64,000 nucleotides of DNA from NCBI RefSeq assembly GCF_014653785.1, contig NZ_BNAS01000001.1:1083448-1147447 (forward strand), given 5' to 3'. Origin of the DNA: Promicromonospora soli. GTDB lineage: Bacteria; Actinomycetota; Actinomycetes; Actinomycetales; Cellulomonadaceae. The notes under the pieces were generated by a model, which worked only from the letters and a program-made list of their open reading frames with translations, was not told the DNA's origin and ran no database searches. Shown piece by piece: positions 43,162 to 52,244 of the stretch; the first letter of the stretch is position 1, and each line of letters begins with the position of its first letter. Both the position numbers and the translations under genes were made by a program.

Positions 43162-44139
43162 CTACGACCAGGGCGTGTCGACGTGCGCGACGACCGGCAG
43201 GTGGTCGCTGCCCGTCTTGTCCAGGGCGCGCACCTCCGTCACGGTGGCGCCGCGTGCGAGGACATGGTCGATCTGCACGACCGGGAAGACCGCCGGATAG
43301 GTGAGCTCGAAGCCGGTCGTCGGCGCGGTGACGAGGTTGGTCAGCGGCGCCATGGCGTCGTCCGCGAGGACGGCGTTCAGGTCGCCGGCGACGATGATCG
43401 TCTCGTTCTTGTCGGCGTCGATCGCTTCCGCGAGACTCTGCGCGCTCGCGTTGCGCAGCTCGGTCTCGAACCCGCCGCTCCCGAACCGGACGGACGGCAG
43501 ATGAGCCACGTACAGCGCGGCAGCCCCGCCGTCGCGCTGGATCACCACCCGCAGGCAGCGGTCCCAGGAGGCGTCGACGCCCTCGGGCCGGATGTCCACC
43601 GCCTCTTTGCCCCTGAGCGGGTACCTGGACCAGACGCCGACGGTGCCCTGGGTCTCGTGGTGCGGTAGCGCCGCACCGAACGCCTGCGTGTACTCCTCGG
43701 CCGCGGCCTCAGACACCTCCGTGAGCGTCACGACGTCCGGCTCTGCGGCGAGAAGCACCTCAGCGGTGCCCGCGACGTCGGTGTTGGTGTCGCTGACGTT
43801 GTGCTGCACCACGGTGAGGTCAGCCGGGGCCGGGTCCACCGGGCGCAGCTGTGGCAGGAAGACCCAGATCCACGCCGCCAGCGGCAGCAGGACGGCGAGG
43901 ATCGCGAGCGCCGACCGCCGCAGCAGCGCCGCGAGGATCCCGAGCGGCACTGCCAGGCCGAGCCAGGGCAGGAACGTCTGGACGAGGCTGCCGAGGTTTC
44001 CCCAGCGGTTCGGCACGTACTCGTGGGCCACGAGCAGCACGGCCGCGACGACCGAACCGAGCGCGAGCAGCCGCCCGCGCTGCCACGCGGTTTTCGCGGG
44101 GGTGGCGGTAGGGATCGCATGCTTCGCTTCGACAATCAC
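43162..44139 (-). CDS. Membrane-anchored endonuclease/exonuclease/phosphatase family protein, copy A
   Basis: A 325 aa protein with three hydrophobic segments in the first 100 residues (LLALGSVVAAVLLVAHEY, VQTFLPWLGLAVPLGILAAL, ALAILAVLLPLAAWIWVFL). An EEP-fold catalytic domain follows. Landmarks are VVQHNVSDTN (Asn), TLTEVSEA (Glu), VAGDLNAVL (Asp, Asn) and GSDHLPVVA (His). The active site probably faces outward; the substrate could be nucleic acid, lipid phosphate or another phosphodiester. A near copy follows at 44200-45177. It interrupts the usual recG-rsmD gene order. Confidence 0.87.
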   Translation of the reverse strand: MIVEAKHAIPTATPAKTAWQRGRLLALGSVVAAVLLVAHEYVPNRWGNLGSLVQTFLPWLGLAVPLGILAALLRRSALAILAVLLPLAAWIWVFLPQLRPVDPAPADLTVVQHNVSDTNTDVAGTAEVLLAAEPDVVTLTEVSEAAAEEYTQAFGAALPHHETQGTVGVWSRYPLRGKEAVDIRPEGVDASWDRCLRVVIQRDGGAAALYVAHLPSVRFGSGGFETELRNASAQSLAEAIDADKNETIIVAGDLNAVLADDAMAPLTNLVTAPTTGFELTYPAVFPVVQIDHVLARGATVTEVRALDKTGSDHLPVVAHVDTPWS

Positions 44140-44199
44140 TGGCGGGGACCCTATCGGCTCCGTGTTAACGGCTGGTACCAGGGCGGCCAGGGCCTGCGC

Positions 44200-45177
44200 T
44201 CAGGACGAGGACGTGTCGATGTGCGCGACGACCGGCAGGTGGTCGCTGCCCGTCTTGCCCAGGGCGCGCACCTCGGTGACGGTGGCACCCCGCGCGAGGA
44301 CGTGGTCGATCTGCACGACCGGGAAGACGGCTGGGAAGGTGAACTCGAAGCCGGTCGTCGGCGCGGTGACGAGGTTGGCCAGCGGCGCTATCGCGTCGTC
44401 CGCCAGGACGGCGTTCAGGTCCCCCACGACGATCACGGCGTCGCTCTTCTCGGCGTTCACGACCTCCGCCAGCCGCAACGCACTCGAGTTGCGCGACTCC
44501 GTCTGGAACCCGCCCCGCCCGAGCCAGACGGTGGGCAGGTGCGCCACGAACATCGCCACGCCGACGTCGTCCCGCTGAATCACGACGCGCAGGGCGCGGT
44601 CCCAGGGAGCGTCGGAGCCCTCGGGCCTGATGTCCACGGCCTTGGCACCCTTGAGCGGGTACTTCGACCAGATGCCGACGTTCCCCTGGGTCTCGTGATG
44701 CGGCAGCGCCTCGCCGAACGCCTGCGTGTACTCCTCGGCCCTGTCACCGGACACCTCGGCGAGCGTCACGACGTCCGGCTCGGCGGCGAGGAGCACCTTG
44801 GCGGTGCCCGCGACGTCGGTGTTGGCGTCGCTGGCGTTGTGCTGCACCACCGTCAGGTCGCCCGGGGCGGCCTCCACCGGGCGCACCTGCGGCAGGAAGA
44901 CCCAGATCCACGCCGCCAGCGGCAGCAGGACGGCGAGGATCGCGAGTGCCGACCGCCGCAGCAGCGCCGCGAGGATCCCGAGCGGGACCGCCAGGCCGAG
45001 CCACGGAAGGAACGTCTGTACGAGGCTGCCGAGGTTTCCCCAGCGGTTCGGCACGTACTCGTGGGCCAGGAGCAGCACGGCGGCCACGACGGAAGCGAGC
45101 GCGAGCAGTCGCCCGCGCTGCCACGCGGTCTTCGCGGGGGTTGCGGTAGGGACCGCATGCTTCGCCTCGACAATCAC
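44200..45177 (-). CDS. Membrane-anchored endonuclease/exonuclease/phosphatase family protein, copy B
   Basis: A 325 aa tandem paralogue of the gene at 43162-44139, in the same orientation and also intact. Over the first 97 residues only three positions differ, while the catalytic half is much more diverged; overall identity is about 80 percent. The catalytic residues (VVQHNASDAN, TLAEVSGD, VVGDLNAVL, GSDHLPVV) are kept. About 25 bp of sequence upstream of the start is shared as well, so the duplication included at least part of the 5' region. Confidence 0.87.
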   Translation of the reverse strand: MIVEAKHAVPTATPAKTAWQRGRLLALASVVAAVLLLAHEYVPNRWGNLGSLVQTFLPWLGLAVPLGILAALLRRSALAILAVLLPLAAWIWVFLPQVRPVEAAPGDLTVVQHNASDANTDVAGTAKVLLAAEPDVVTLAEVSGDRAEEYTQAFGEALPHHETQGNVGIWSKYPLKGAKAVDIRPEGSDAPWDRALRVVIQRDDVGVAMFVAHLPTVWLGRGGFQTESRNSSALRLAEVVNAEKSDAVIVVGDLNAVLADDAIAPLANLVTAPTTGFEFTFPAVFPVVQIDHVLARGATVTEVRALGKTGSDHLPVVAHIDTSSS

Positions 45178-45310
45178 TGGCGGGGACTCTATCGGCTCCG
45201 TGTTACAGAAGTAAGGAGCGGGTCATCCTTTTCACCCGGATGATTTCACCCTGTGGAGCGCAAGCCTGCTGATCGAGCCGCAGGTCACAAAGTCGATCAC
45301 CAACCGTCTG

Positions 45311-47572
45311 TCAAGCCCGTTCCAGGAATTCCTCCTGGTCCTCGTCGAGCTGCGCACGGATCGCCTTCGCGAGCTCCGGGAACTCCGTCAGGTCGGGGGA
45401 CGCGGCGACGACATCGGCGGCCGCGGTGCGTGCCTCCTCGATGAGACCGGCGTCCTTGACCACTCGGAGCAGGCGCAGCGAGCTGGTCCGGCCGGACTGC
45501 GCGGCGCCGAGCACGTCGCCCTCGCTGCGCAGCTCCAGGTCGAGGTTCGCGAGCTTGAATCCGTCGGTGGTCTGGGTCATGGCCTCCAGCCTGGCGTAGG
45601 CGGGTGTGCCGGGCTCGGCGTCGGACACCAGGAGGCACAGGCCGGGGTCGGTGCCGCGACCCACGCGCCCGCGCAGCTGGTGGAGCTGGGAGATGCCGAA
45701 CCGGTCGGCGTCGAAGATCACCATGGCCGTGGCCTCGGAGACGTCCACGCCAACCTCGACCACAGTGGTGGAGACCAGGACGGGCGCCTCGCCGGAGGCG
45801 AACCGGGCCATGGCCGCGTCCTTCTGGTCGGGCGGCATCTGGCCGTGCAGCACGCCGATCTCGACACCCGCAAGCTCGGGCCGCGAGCGCAGCTCCTCGA
45901 CCACTTCGAGGACGGCGCGCAGCGGCGGGCGGTCCGCCGCGGCCTCGCCGCCCGGGCCGGTCGGCTCCAGGAACTCCGGCACGTCGTCGAAGTCCTTGGC
46001 CGGCGCCTGGGTGTCCTCGTCCGGGTGGATCCGCGCGCACACGACGTAGGCGCGGCGGCCGGCGTCGACCTCCTCGCGCACGCGTGCCCAGGTGCGGTCC
46101 GTCCAGCGGACGTTCCCTGCGGGGACCGCGACCGTGGTGATGCCGGCGCGCCCGGCCGGCACCTCCGTGAGGGACGACGTCTCCAGATCGCCGAAGACGG
46201 TCATCGCCACCGTGCGCGGGATGGGCGTCGCGGTCATGACCAGGAGGTGGGGGGATACGCGCCCCTTGGCGCGCAGCGCGTCCCGCTGCTCGACGCCGAA
46301 CCGGTGCTGCTCGTCCACCACGACCAGCCCCAGGTCGGCGAACTGCACCTGTTCCGACAGCAGCGCGTGCGTGCCCACCACGATCCCGGCCTCGCCGCTC
46401 GCGGCGTGCAGCAGGGCCTCCTTGCGCGCCTTGGCGCCGAGCGAACCGGTCAGCAGCGCCACCCGGGTGCTCGCGCCGGTGCGCTCCGCCCCGAACAGCG
46501 TGCCGCCGTCGGCCAGCGGGCCGAGCAGCGCGCGCAGGGTCCTGGCATGCTGCGCGGCGAGCACCTCGGTGGGGGCGAGCAGCGCGGCCTGGCCGCCGGC
46601 ATCGACGACCTGCAGCATGGCGCGCAGCGCGACCACCGTCTTGCCGCTGCCGACCTCACCCTGCAGCAGCCGGTGCATCGGGCGGGGGCTGGCGAGCTCG
46701 GCGGCGATCTCGTCGCCCACTTGGCGCTGGCCATCGGTGAGCACGAACGGGAGGGACGCGTCGAAGTCCGCGAGGATGCTCGGCTTGCCCGCGGGGAGCG
46801 GGGGCCGAGCGGTGGCGTCCTCGGCGGCGGTCCGGGCGCGGCGCTGTGCGAGCGCCACCTGCAGCACGAACGCCTCTTCGAACCGCATCCGGTGCCTTGC
46901 CTGGTACGCCTCGTCGAGCGTCGCGGGCCGGTGGAGGCTACGCAGGGCGGCGGCCCGTCCGGGCAGCCCCTGACGCTGCTGTACATCGGAGGGCACCGGG
47001 TCGGGCACGTCGTCGTCGGTCAGCGTGTCGAGGACGACGCGCAGCGCACCCTGGATCTTCCAGCTCGGGATGCCGGCCGCAGCGGGGTAGATCGGGATGG
47101 GCTTGGTCGCGTGCTCGAGCAGCGCCTCGTCGCTGTCGAGCTCGGACTCCTCCCCCATCAGCGTGAAGTCCGGGTGCGTGAGCTGCCGCGATCCCCTGTA
47201 AAGGCCGACGGTGCCCGTGAACAGGCCCTTCGCCCCTGGAACCAGGCGCTTCTCGTGGTTGTAGAGCGAGCCGCGGTGCTTGCCGAAGAAGGTGAGCGAC
47301 AGCCGGCTGCTCCCGTCCGTCACGACCACCTCCATGAGCGCGCCCTTGCGGTTGCGCATGGGTCGGACGGTCGCCTGCTCCACCCGGGCCAGGATCGTCA
47401 CGTGCTCACCGACCTCGAGCGCCGCGATGTCGGAGAGCGCGCCCGGGTCGGCGTACCTGCGCGGGTAGTGGCCCAGCAGGTCGCCCACGGTCTGCAGGCC
47501 GAGCTTGCCCAGGGCGGTCGCCGTCCGCTTGTCGAACGCCCGCTCCAGCCGCTCGTCCACCCGCTCGGTCAT
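45311..47572 (-). CDS. recG: ATP-dependent DNA helicase RecG
   Basis: A 753 aa helicase that remodels stalled replication forks and Holliday junctions. An N-terminal OB/wedge region (LGKLGLQTVGDLLGHYPRRY, later VEQATVRPMRNRKGALMEV) comes first. Walker A is GEVGSGKTVVALRA, motif II is VVVDEQHRFGVEQRDAL, motif III is MTATPIPRTVAM and motif VI is HQLRGRVGRGTDPG. ATG 47572 overlaps the upstream DAK gene stop (ATGA). It follows that gene as usual in actinobacteria. Confidence 0.97.
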   Translation of the reverse strand: MTERVDERLERAFDKRTATALGKLGLQTVGDLLGHYPRRYADPGALSDIAALEVGEHVTILARVEQATVRPMRNRKGALMEVVVTDGSSRLSLTFFGKHRGSLYNHEKRLVPGAKGLFTGTVGLYRGSRQLTHPDFTLMGEESELDSDEALLEHATKPIPIYPAAAGIPSWKIQGALRVVLDTLTDDDVPDPVPSDVQQRQGLPGRAAALRSLHRPATLDEAYQARHRMRFEEAFVLQVALAQRRARTAAEDATARPPLPAGKPSILADFDASLPFVLTDGQRQVGDEIAAELASPRPMHRLLQGEVGSGKTVVALRAMLQVVDAGGQAALLAPTEVLAAQHARTLRALLGPLADGGTLFGAERTGASTRVALLTGSLGAKARKEALLHAASGEAGIVVGTHALLSEQVQFADLGLVVVDEQHRFGVEQRDALRAKGRVSPHLLVMTATPIPRTVAMTVFGDLETSSLTEVPAGRAGITTVAVPAGNVRWTDRTWARVREEVDAGRRAYVVCARIHPDEDTQAPAKDFDDVPEFLEPTGPGGEAAADRPPLRAVLEVVEELRSRPELAGVEIGVLHGQMPPDQKDAAMARFASGEAPVLVSTTVVEVGVDVSEATAMVIFDADRFGISQLHQLRGRVGRGTDPGLCLLVSDAEPGTPAYARLEAMTQTTDGFKLANLDLELRSEGDVLGAAQSGRTSSLRLLRVVKDAGLIEEARTAAADVVAASPDLTEFPELAKAIRAQLDEDQEEFLERA

Positions 47573-49383
47573 GTGTCCCCCTCCGGGTCCTGCCCGAATC
47601 CCTGCCTCATCTCCAGGCCTACGCCGGACTCCGTGCCGAGGCACACCCCGTCGCCCGGGCGGCCCGTCGCGAGGACGACGAGCTCCGCGTCGGGGGCGCG
47701 CTCCGCGAGGACCGCGGCGAGCCGGCCGGGCAGGTCGGCGGGGACGTCGGTGTCGAGCAGCACGGTCGCCACGGTGGTCTCCGGGCCGGCCGCCTCGCGC
47801 AGGACGTCGATCGCGGCGGCGCCCCGCGCGTCCGCCACGGTCAGTCCGGCGAGTGCCTCGTCCAGGATCGCTCGCGCGTCGACGGCCCCCAGTGCGTCGG
47901 ACTGGTCCGGCAGGCCGATGGGCAGCAGCGTTCCGAGGGCGGCGAGCGCCACGACGGCATGGGCGTCGGTGGGCGTAGGCACCACGATCATCTCCTCGAC
48001 GTCGAGCTGCGTGTCGGCGCCGGCGGCCGCCTCCGGCGTCCCGAGCACGAGCACGCGCCGGGCACCGGTCGATGCGGCGGCGCGGCCGACGTCGTCGGGG
48101 GTCAGGGCCTCTACGGTGCTGCCGACCCCGCCCGTGAGGAGCACGACGGCGCCCGCGTGCGCGAGCTCCGCGGCCAGCCCGGGGGCCGAGGTCGCGGCCA
48201 CGACTCCCCACTCGTGCTGACCGGCCGCCGCCAGGTGCCGCACGTGCACCTGGGCGAGGGAGCCCGCGCGCGACGCCTCCCCCGCTATCGCGAGCGCCAG
48301 GTCGAGGTGGTCGGTGTGCACATGAGCCTGCCAGACGGCCGTTCCGGTGCCGGTGTCCCCGCCGACCACGACCACCGAGTCCCCCACCTCGGCGAGCGAG
48401 CCACGGAGGCGGGCCGCGACGGTCTCCGACGCTTCCCCGGCCGGCCCGGTGAGCACGAACATGAGCTCGAGGGCGCCCGCGCCGGCGTCGTGCGCCTCGG
48501 GGCCGGCCGTCTCGGGGTCGGTCGTCTCGGGCGTGGGCGCCACGGGCCCCGGCGCTGCCGGACCCGGAGCGCCCGGGATCGCACCCGCGTCGAGAAGCTG
48601 GTCCAGGTTCACGGCATCCATGCTGCCGCCAGCCACTGACACTCCGCCCGCCGCCGACCCTCCTGCCGTGGACCCGGCTCCGCCCGCCGGTCCGCCGGTC
48701 GCCCCGGCGGTCGCGACGACGAGCGCGTCGAGCACCAGGACCAGTCCCAGTGCACCGGCGTCCAGCACGCCCGCCTCGCGCAGCACGTCGAGCTCGTCCC
48801 GGCTTGCTCGCGCGGCCGTGCGCGCGGCGGCAGCGGCAGCGGTCACGACCGGCAGCGGCCCGGCAGCAGGTCGGGCCGAGGGCTCGGTCCCGTCCTCGAC
48901 CGCTCGTGCGGCGGCCGCCGCGGCGTCGGCGGCCGTGAGGATCGTGCCCTCGGCCGGCATCGCCACGGCGGACCGGGCCGATGTCGCGGCCCGCGTGAGC
49001 AGGTCCGCCGCACCGCCACCGCGCCGGGCGGCGACCGCCAGCCCACGCAGCCACTCGCTGAGGATCACGCCGGAGTTGCCCCGCGCGCCCAGCAGCGCCG
49101 CGCGGGCGAGCGTCGCCAGGAGCTGCGGCCCCGTCGCGTCCGCGGGCGCCGCGGCGACTGCCCGGTCCCCCTCGCGGAGGGTCAGGTAGAGGTTGGTGCC
49201 GGTGTCGGCGTCGGCCACGGGGAAGACGTTGACCCGGTCGATCGCGTCGCGCTCCCGCCGCAGCGCCGCTGTCGCACCACCGGTCCAGGCCCGCACCAGG
49301 TCTGGATCCTCGAGCCGGACTTCGGCCGGGAACGCCTCCGGACCGGAACCAGCCGTCCGGCCGCCACTGTCGACGTCGATCAC
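47569..49383 (-). CDS. DAK2 domain (fatty-acid kinase FakA-like) protein
   Basis: A 604 aa protein. The N-terminal DAK2 kinase domain has INRVNVFPVADADTGTN-like DRVNVFPVADADTGTNLY and GARGNSGVILSEWLRG. The C-terminal part resembles FakA/DegV-linked regions but is Ala/Gly/Pro-rich, including a long low-complexity linker at about 230-310. Known relatives phosphorylate fatty acids bound to a DegV-type FakB. The GTG at 49383 is chosen. It precedes recG by overlap, as in many Gram-positives, and is divergent from rpmB. Confidence 0.88.
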   Translation of the reverse strand: MIDVDSGGRTAGSGPEAFPAEVRLEDPDLVRAWTGGATAALRRERDAIDRVNVFPVADADTGTNLYLTLREGDRAVAAAPADATGPQLLATLARAALLGARGNSGVILSEWLRGLAVAARRGGGAADLLTRAATSARSAVAMPAEGTILTAADAAAAAARAVEDGTEPSARPAAGPLPVVTAAAAAARTAARASRDELDVLREAGVLDAGALGLVLVLDALVVATAGATGGPAGGAGSTAGGSAAGGVSVAGGSMDAVNLDQLLDAGAIPGAPGPAAPGPVAPTPETTDPETAGPEAHDAGAGALELMFVLTGPAGEASETVAARLRGSLAEVGDSVVVVGGDTGTGTAVWQAHVHTDHLDLALAIAGEASRAGSLAQVHVRHLAAAGQHEWGVVAATSAPGLAAELAHAGAVVLLTGGVGSTVEALTPDDVGRAAASTGARRVLVLGTPEAAAGADTQLDVEEMIVVPTPTDAHAVVALAALGTLLPIGLPDQSDALGAVDARAILDEALAGLTVADARGAAAIDVLREAAGPETTVATVLLDTDVPADLPGRLAAVLAERAPDAELVVLATGRPGDGVCLGTESGVGLEMRQGFGQDPEGDT

Positions 49384-49662
49384 GCAATGCCCTCCTGAAC
49401 CTGGCCCGCTCGGACGGATCCCACCGTACCCAGCGGCGGGGCCCGTCGCGCCCGGCTATCCACAGGGTCGCGCGCGACCCAGGGTGTGACGCACCACCTT
49501 GGGGTTACGGTTTGAGGGGGTGGCCCGCAATCGGGTACTCTGTGGAAGTTGCCTGGCCGCTGAGAAGCGTTTGCTCCGAAGCGTCCGGGCGTCCCCCTTT
49601 AGACCATCCATCACGTCGTGCTGTCGTTTCTGCACAGGCGTGCACGACATTCAGGAGACACC
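49384..49662. promoter_or_regulatory. Divergent gap between the DAK gene and rpmB
   Basis: TTGAGG at 49512-49517 and TACTCT at 49536-49541, spaced 18 bases, make a plausible rightward promoter for rpmB. The leftward promoter of the DAK-recG genes should also lie here; I could not place it. No gene is visible in the gap. Confidence 0.35.
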
Positions 49663-49860
49663 GTGGCTGCCAACTGCGACGTCTGCGGCAAGGGCCCGGG
49701 CTTCGGGCACAGCGTTTCGCACTCTCACATCCGCACCAAGCGTCGCTGGAACCCGAACATCCAGCGCGTTCGCGCGATCGTGGGCGGGACTCCCAAGCGC
49801 GTCAACGTGTGCACCTCCTGCCTCAAGGCCGGCAAGGTCACGCGCAAGGTTTCGGCCTGA
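49663..49860 (+). CDS. rpmB: Large ribosomal subunit protein bL28
   Basis: A 65 aa ribosomal protein starting [21 protein letters not shown] second CxxC (CTSC) near the C-terminus indicates the zinc-binding form. GTG 49663 has TCAGGAGACACC in front. It is followed by a clear terminator and lies divergent from the DAK-recG genes, the usual actinobacterial arrangement. Confidence 0.97.
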   Translation: MAANCDVCGKGPGFGHSVSHSHIRTKRRWNPNIQRVRAIVGGTPKRVNVCTSCLKAGKVTRKVSA

Positions 49861-49908
49861 CGCTGCCGCAGCCGGGTCGCTCGACGCGACCCGCACATGC
49901 TTGACGAA

Positions 49909-49940
49909 GACGCTCGCCGGGTCCTCCCGGCGGGCGTTTT
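49909..49940 (+). terminator. Terminator of rpmB
   Basis: GACGCTCGCCGGG and CCCGGCGGGCG form an 11-12 bp stem (one G-U) with a 4-base loop and are followed by four T residues. An extra hairpin GGGTCGC/GCGACCC lies just before it. Confidence 0.82.
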
Positions 49941-50014
49941 CACCTTTGGGCGAACCTTCATCTTCGCCCCAAGGAGTGGTTGCGCCCTGCACCCGGCGGT
50001 GAAAAGGTGAGGCC

Positions 50015-50527
50015 ATGATGGCACCGGAAGACGTGACCATCCGCCCAGCAACGACGACTGACGCCGAAGCCATCGCTCGTGTCGACATCGCCTCCTGGCG
50101 TGGTGCTTACTCTGAGATCCTGTCCGACTCCTACCTGGCGTCGCTCGAAGTCGCCGACCGGGCCGGACTGTGGTCCGCGGCCCTGCACGCACGGGGTACC
50201 ACCCTGCTCGTCGCCGAGGACGAGACGGGCATCATCGGGTTCACCAGCGTGGGCCCGTCACGCGACGAGGACGCCGAACCCGGCCACCTCGAGATCTACG
50301 CCATCTATCTGCACCCCCGCGCGTGGGGTACCGGCGTGGCACGCGACCTGATGCGAACCGTGCTCGACGGCCTGCGTCCGGGCGCCGTCGTCACCCTCTG
50401 GATCCTCGAGGGCAACGAACGCGCACAGCACTTCTACCGGCGGCACGGGTTCCAGCCCGACGGCACCGAGCGCATCGACGAGATCGGCGGCCAGCCGCTC
50501 AAGCAGCTCCGCTTCCGCAAGCGCTGA
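50015..50527 (+). CDS. GNAT family N-acetyltransferase
   Basis: A 170 aa acetyltransferase. It begins VTIRPATTTDAEAIARVDIASWRGAY, contains EIYAIYLHPRAWGTGVARDLM (motif A, with the acetyl-CoA-binding Gly residues) and ends with NERAQHFYRRHGF (motif B). The substrate is unknown. AAGGTGAGG lies before the ATG at 50015; a second ATG follows immediately. It is convergent with thiL, 1 bp apart. Confidence 0.9.
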   Translation: MMAPEDVTIRPATTTDAEAIARVDIASWRGAYSEILSDSYLASLEVADRAGLWSAALHARGTTLLVAEDETGIIGFTSVGPSRDEDAEPGHLEIYAIYLHPRAWGTGVARDLMRTVLDGLRPGAVVTLWILEGNERAQHFYRRHGFQPDGTERIDEIGGQPLKQLRFRKR

Positions 50528-50528
50528 A

Positions 50529-51602
50529 TCACGCTCGGAAGTGGTCCCAGCCGGGGCCGACGTCGGGCGCCTGCCCGCCGATCGTGACGGCGGCTGGCCC
50601 CGCGTCGTCCGCGCTCAGCACCAGTCCGACGGCGGCCCAGCCACCCGGCAGCCGTGTCCCGGCCGGGAACGTGGCAAGCAGGCCGTGGTCCTCTCCCCCG
50701 GCCCAGACCCATCGGTCGATCAGCCCGTTGATGTCCGAGGTCCCGGGCCCCCATCCGGGGTCGCCCAGCCCGGTGGCCGCGGCGACCGCCCGCGCCGCGG
50801 AGTGCAGCGCCTCCCGGTCGGCGGCGAACGCCCCGGCGTCGAGGTCGATCCGGACGCCGCTCGCTGCCGCCACCCGTCCCGCGTCACGCAGGAGGCCGTC
50901 GGAGACGTCGAGCATCGAGGTCGCGCCCGCCTCGGCCGCCACGACGCCCGCGGTGATCGGCGGGTCGGGCCGCAGGTGCGCGGCCACGAGCTGCTCCCAC
51001 GCGTCCTCGAGCAGCACGCCGTCGGTGACCTCCAGCGGCGCCGGGGACACCTGCGCCCGCACCAGGCCCGCCTCCAGGAGCGCCAGCCCGGCGGCCGACC
51101 ACCCGCGCAGTCCGGCGTACGCGACGACGTCGCCGGGCCGTGCGCCCGACCGCAGCACCGGCGCTCGTCCCTCCAGGTCGCCGTGCACGGTGATGCTCAC
51201 GACCAGGCAGGGGCCGCCCGACAGGTCTCCGCCCACGGCACCGGCGCCGACCGGCGCGCAGCCGTCGTTCAGGCCCCTGGCCAGCCCCGTCACCCACTCC
51301 AGGTCGGTGTCGCCGGGCACCACGAGGGACGTGACCAGCGCGGTGGGCCTGGCGCCCATCGCCGCGATGTCGGCGAGGTTCTGCGCGGCGGCACGCCGAC
51401 CGACGTCGTATCCCGTGGACCAGCGGGTGCGGAAGTGGCGGTCCTCGACGAGCACGTCGGTCGAGACCACGAACCGGCCGTCGGGGGCTGCGAGCACGGC
51501 GGCGTCGTCGCCGGGCCCGAGCAGGGTGGCGCTCCCCCGGGGGAGCAGGGGGACTATGCGTTCGAGGATCTGCTCCTCGGAGAGGTCACGGACGCGGGTC
51601 AC
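50529..51602 (-). CDS. thiL: Thiamine-monophosphate kinase
   Basis: A 357 aa enzyme that makes thiamine diphosphate from thiamine phosphate. GPGDDAAVL near the start, VSTDVLVEDRHF, NLADIAAMGARPTALVTSL and GGDLSGGP are family landmarks of the PurM-like kinase. SMLDVSDGLLRDAG in the C-terminal half completes the active site. The start is GTG 51602. Together with the DUF3515 and ddl genes it occupies the usual actinobacterial neighbourhood. Confidence 0.95.
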   Translation of the reverse strand: MTRVRDLSEEQILERIVPLLPRGSATLLGPGDDAAVLAAPDGRFVVSTDVLVEDRHFRTRWSTGYDVGRRAAAQNLADIAAMGARPTALVTSLVVPGDTDLEWVTGLARGLNDGCAPVGAGAVGGDLSGGPCLVVSITVHGDLEGRAPVLRSGARPGDVVAYAGLRGWSAAGLALLEAGLVRAQVSPAPLEVTDGVLLEDAWEQLVAAHLRPDPPITAGVVAAEAGATSMLDVSDGLLRDAGRVAAASGVRIDLDAGAFAADREALHSAARAVAAATGLGDPGWGPGTSDINGLIDRWVWAGGEDHGLLATFPAGTRLPGGWAAVGLVLSADDAGPAAVTIGGQAPDVGPGWDHFRA

Positions 51603-51657
51603 TGGTAGACCCTAAGTGCCAGGGCGACCGGGCGCGGCATGCGGACCCGGCGCGCGT

Positions 51658-51698
51658 GTCAGACGTACAGGTCACCCGGGGTTACCCGTGCGTCTGAC
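51658..51698. other. Dyad in the thiL / DUF3515 divergent gap
   Basis: GTCAGACG and CGTCTGAC are perfect 8 bp arms 25 bp apart, with partly symmetrical sequence (GGTCACC/GGTTACC) between them. It lies in a divergent gap, so a terminator is unlikely. An operator or a 5' untranslated hairpin for the DUF3515 gene is possible. Confidence 0.4.
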
Positions 51699-51770
51699 AA
51701 GAGGGCAGGCAGGGGTAGGGCGAGGGTGCGTCGGGGACGGGCACCATCCGCGGGCGGGTAACGTGTCTCC

Positions 51771-52244
51771 GTGCTTCCCGCCCGGTTCTTCACCGCTCTG
51801 TCCGCCGTTCTCGCGATCGGGGCCCTGGCGGGATGCGCGCGGGCGATCGGGGTGGAGGTGGCGCCGGAGGCCGCCGACCCGAAGTGCGCGGAGGTGATGC
51901 TCGCCGTCCCCGAAGAGCTCGGTCCGGACCTGCCGAAGGTGCCGACGAATGCCCAGGCGACCGCAGCCTGGGGCGAACCGGGTGGTGCCGTCACGATGCG
52001 CTGCGGCGTCGCCCAGCTCGGCCCGTCCGGGGACTGCCAGCACGTGGACTCGGGCGACGGGACCGCCGTCGACTGGATAGTGACCACCGACGACAAGGGC
52101 ACCTGGTCGTTCGTCACCTACGGCCGCGAGCCCGCGGTCGAGGTGATCGTGCCGCCGACGGTCACCGAGAGCCATTCGACGTCGTTCATCGCCGACCTTG
52201 CCGGCGCCGTGACCCAGGTCCCCGCCACGAAGGAGTGTCAGTGA
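51771..52244 (+). CDS. DUF3515 family lipoprotein
   Basis: A 157 aa protein with a lipoprotein signal: ARFFTALSAVLAIGALAGC (lipobox Cys at about 22). The mature part contains TMRCGVAQLGPSGDCQHVDSGDG and a pattern ending TFYTYGR-like SFVTYGREPAVEVIVPP, as in the DUF3515 family found beside thiL and ddl in actinobacteria. The function is unknown. GTG 51771 is chosen. Its stop overlaps the TetR start (GTGA), suggesting one transcript. Confidence 0.88.
   Translation: MLPARFFTALSAVLAIGALAGCARAIGVEVAPEAADPKCAEVMLAVPEELGPDLPKVPTNAQATAAWGEPGGAVTMRCGVAQLGPSGDCQHVDSGDGTAVDWIVTTDDKGTWSFVTYGREPAVEVIVPPTVTESHSTSFIADLAGAVTQVPATKECQ

Noticed and set aside
43162..45177. One of the tandem EEP genes being a pseudogene
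   Set aside because: Both frames are full length and keep all catalytic motifs.
45224..45244. TCATCC/GGATGA hairpin upstream of EEP copy B
   Set aside because: Only a 6 bp stem without a U tract. It is too weak to call a terminator or operator.
45311..49387. One giant 1358-codon leftward frame joining the DAK and recG regions
   Set aside because: The upstream part is a shadow of the DAK gene in another frame. RecG homology starts at the ATG at 47572.
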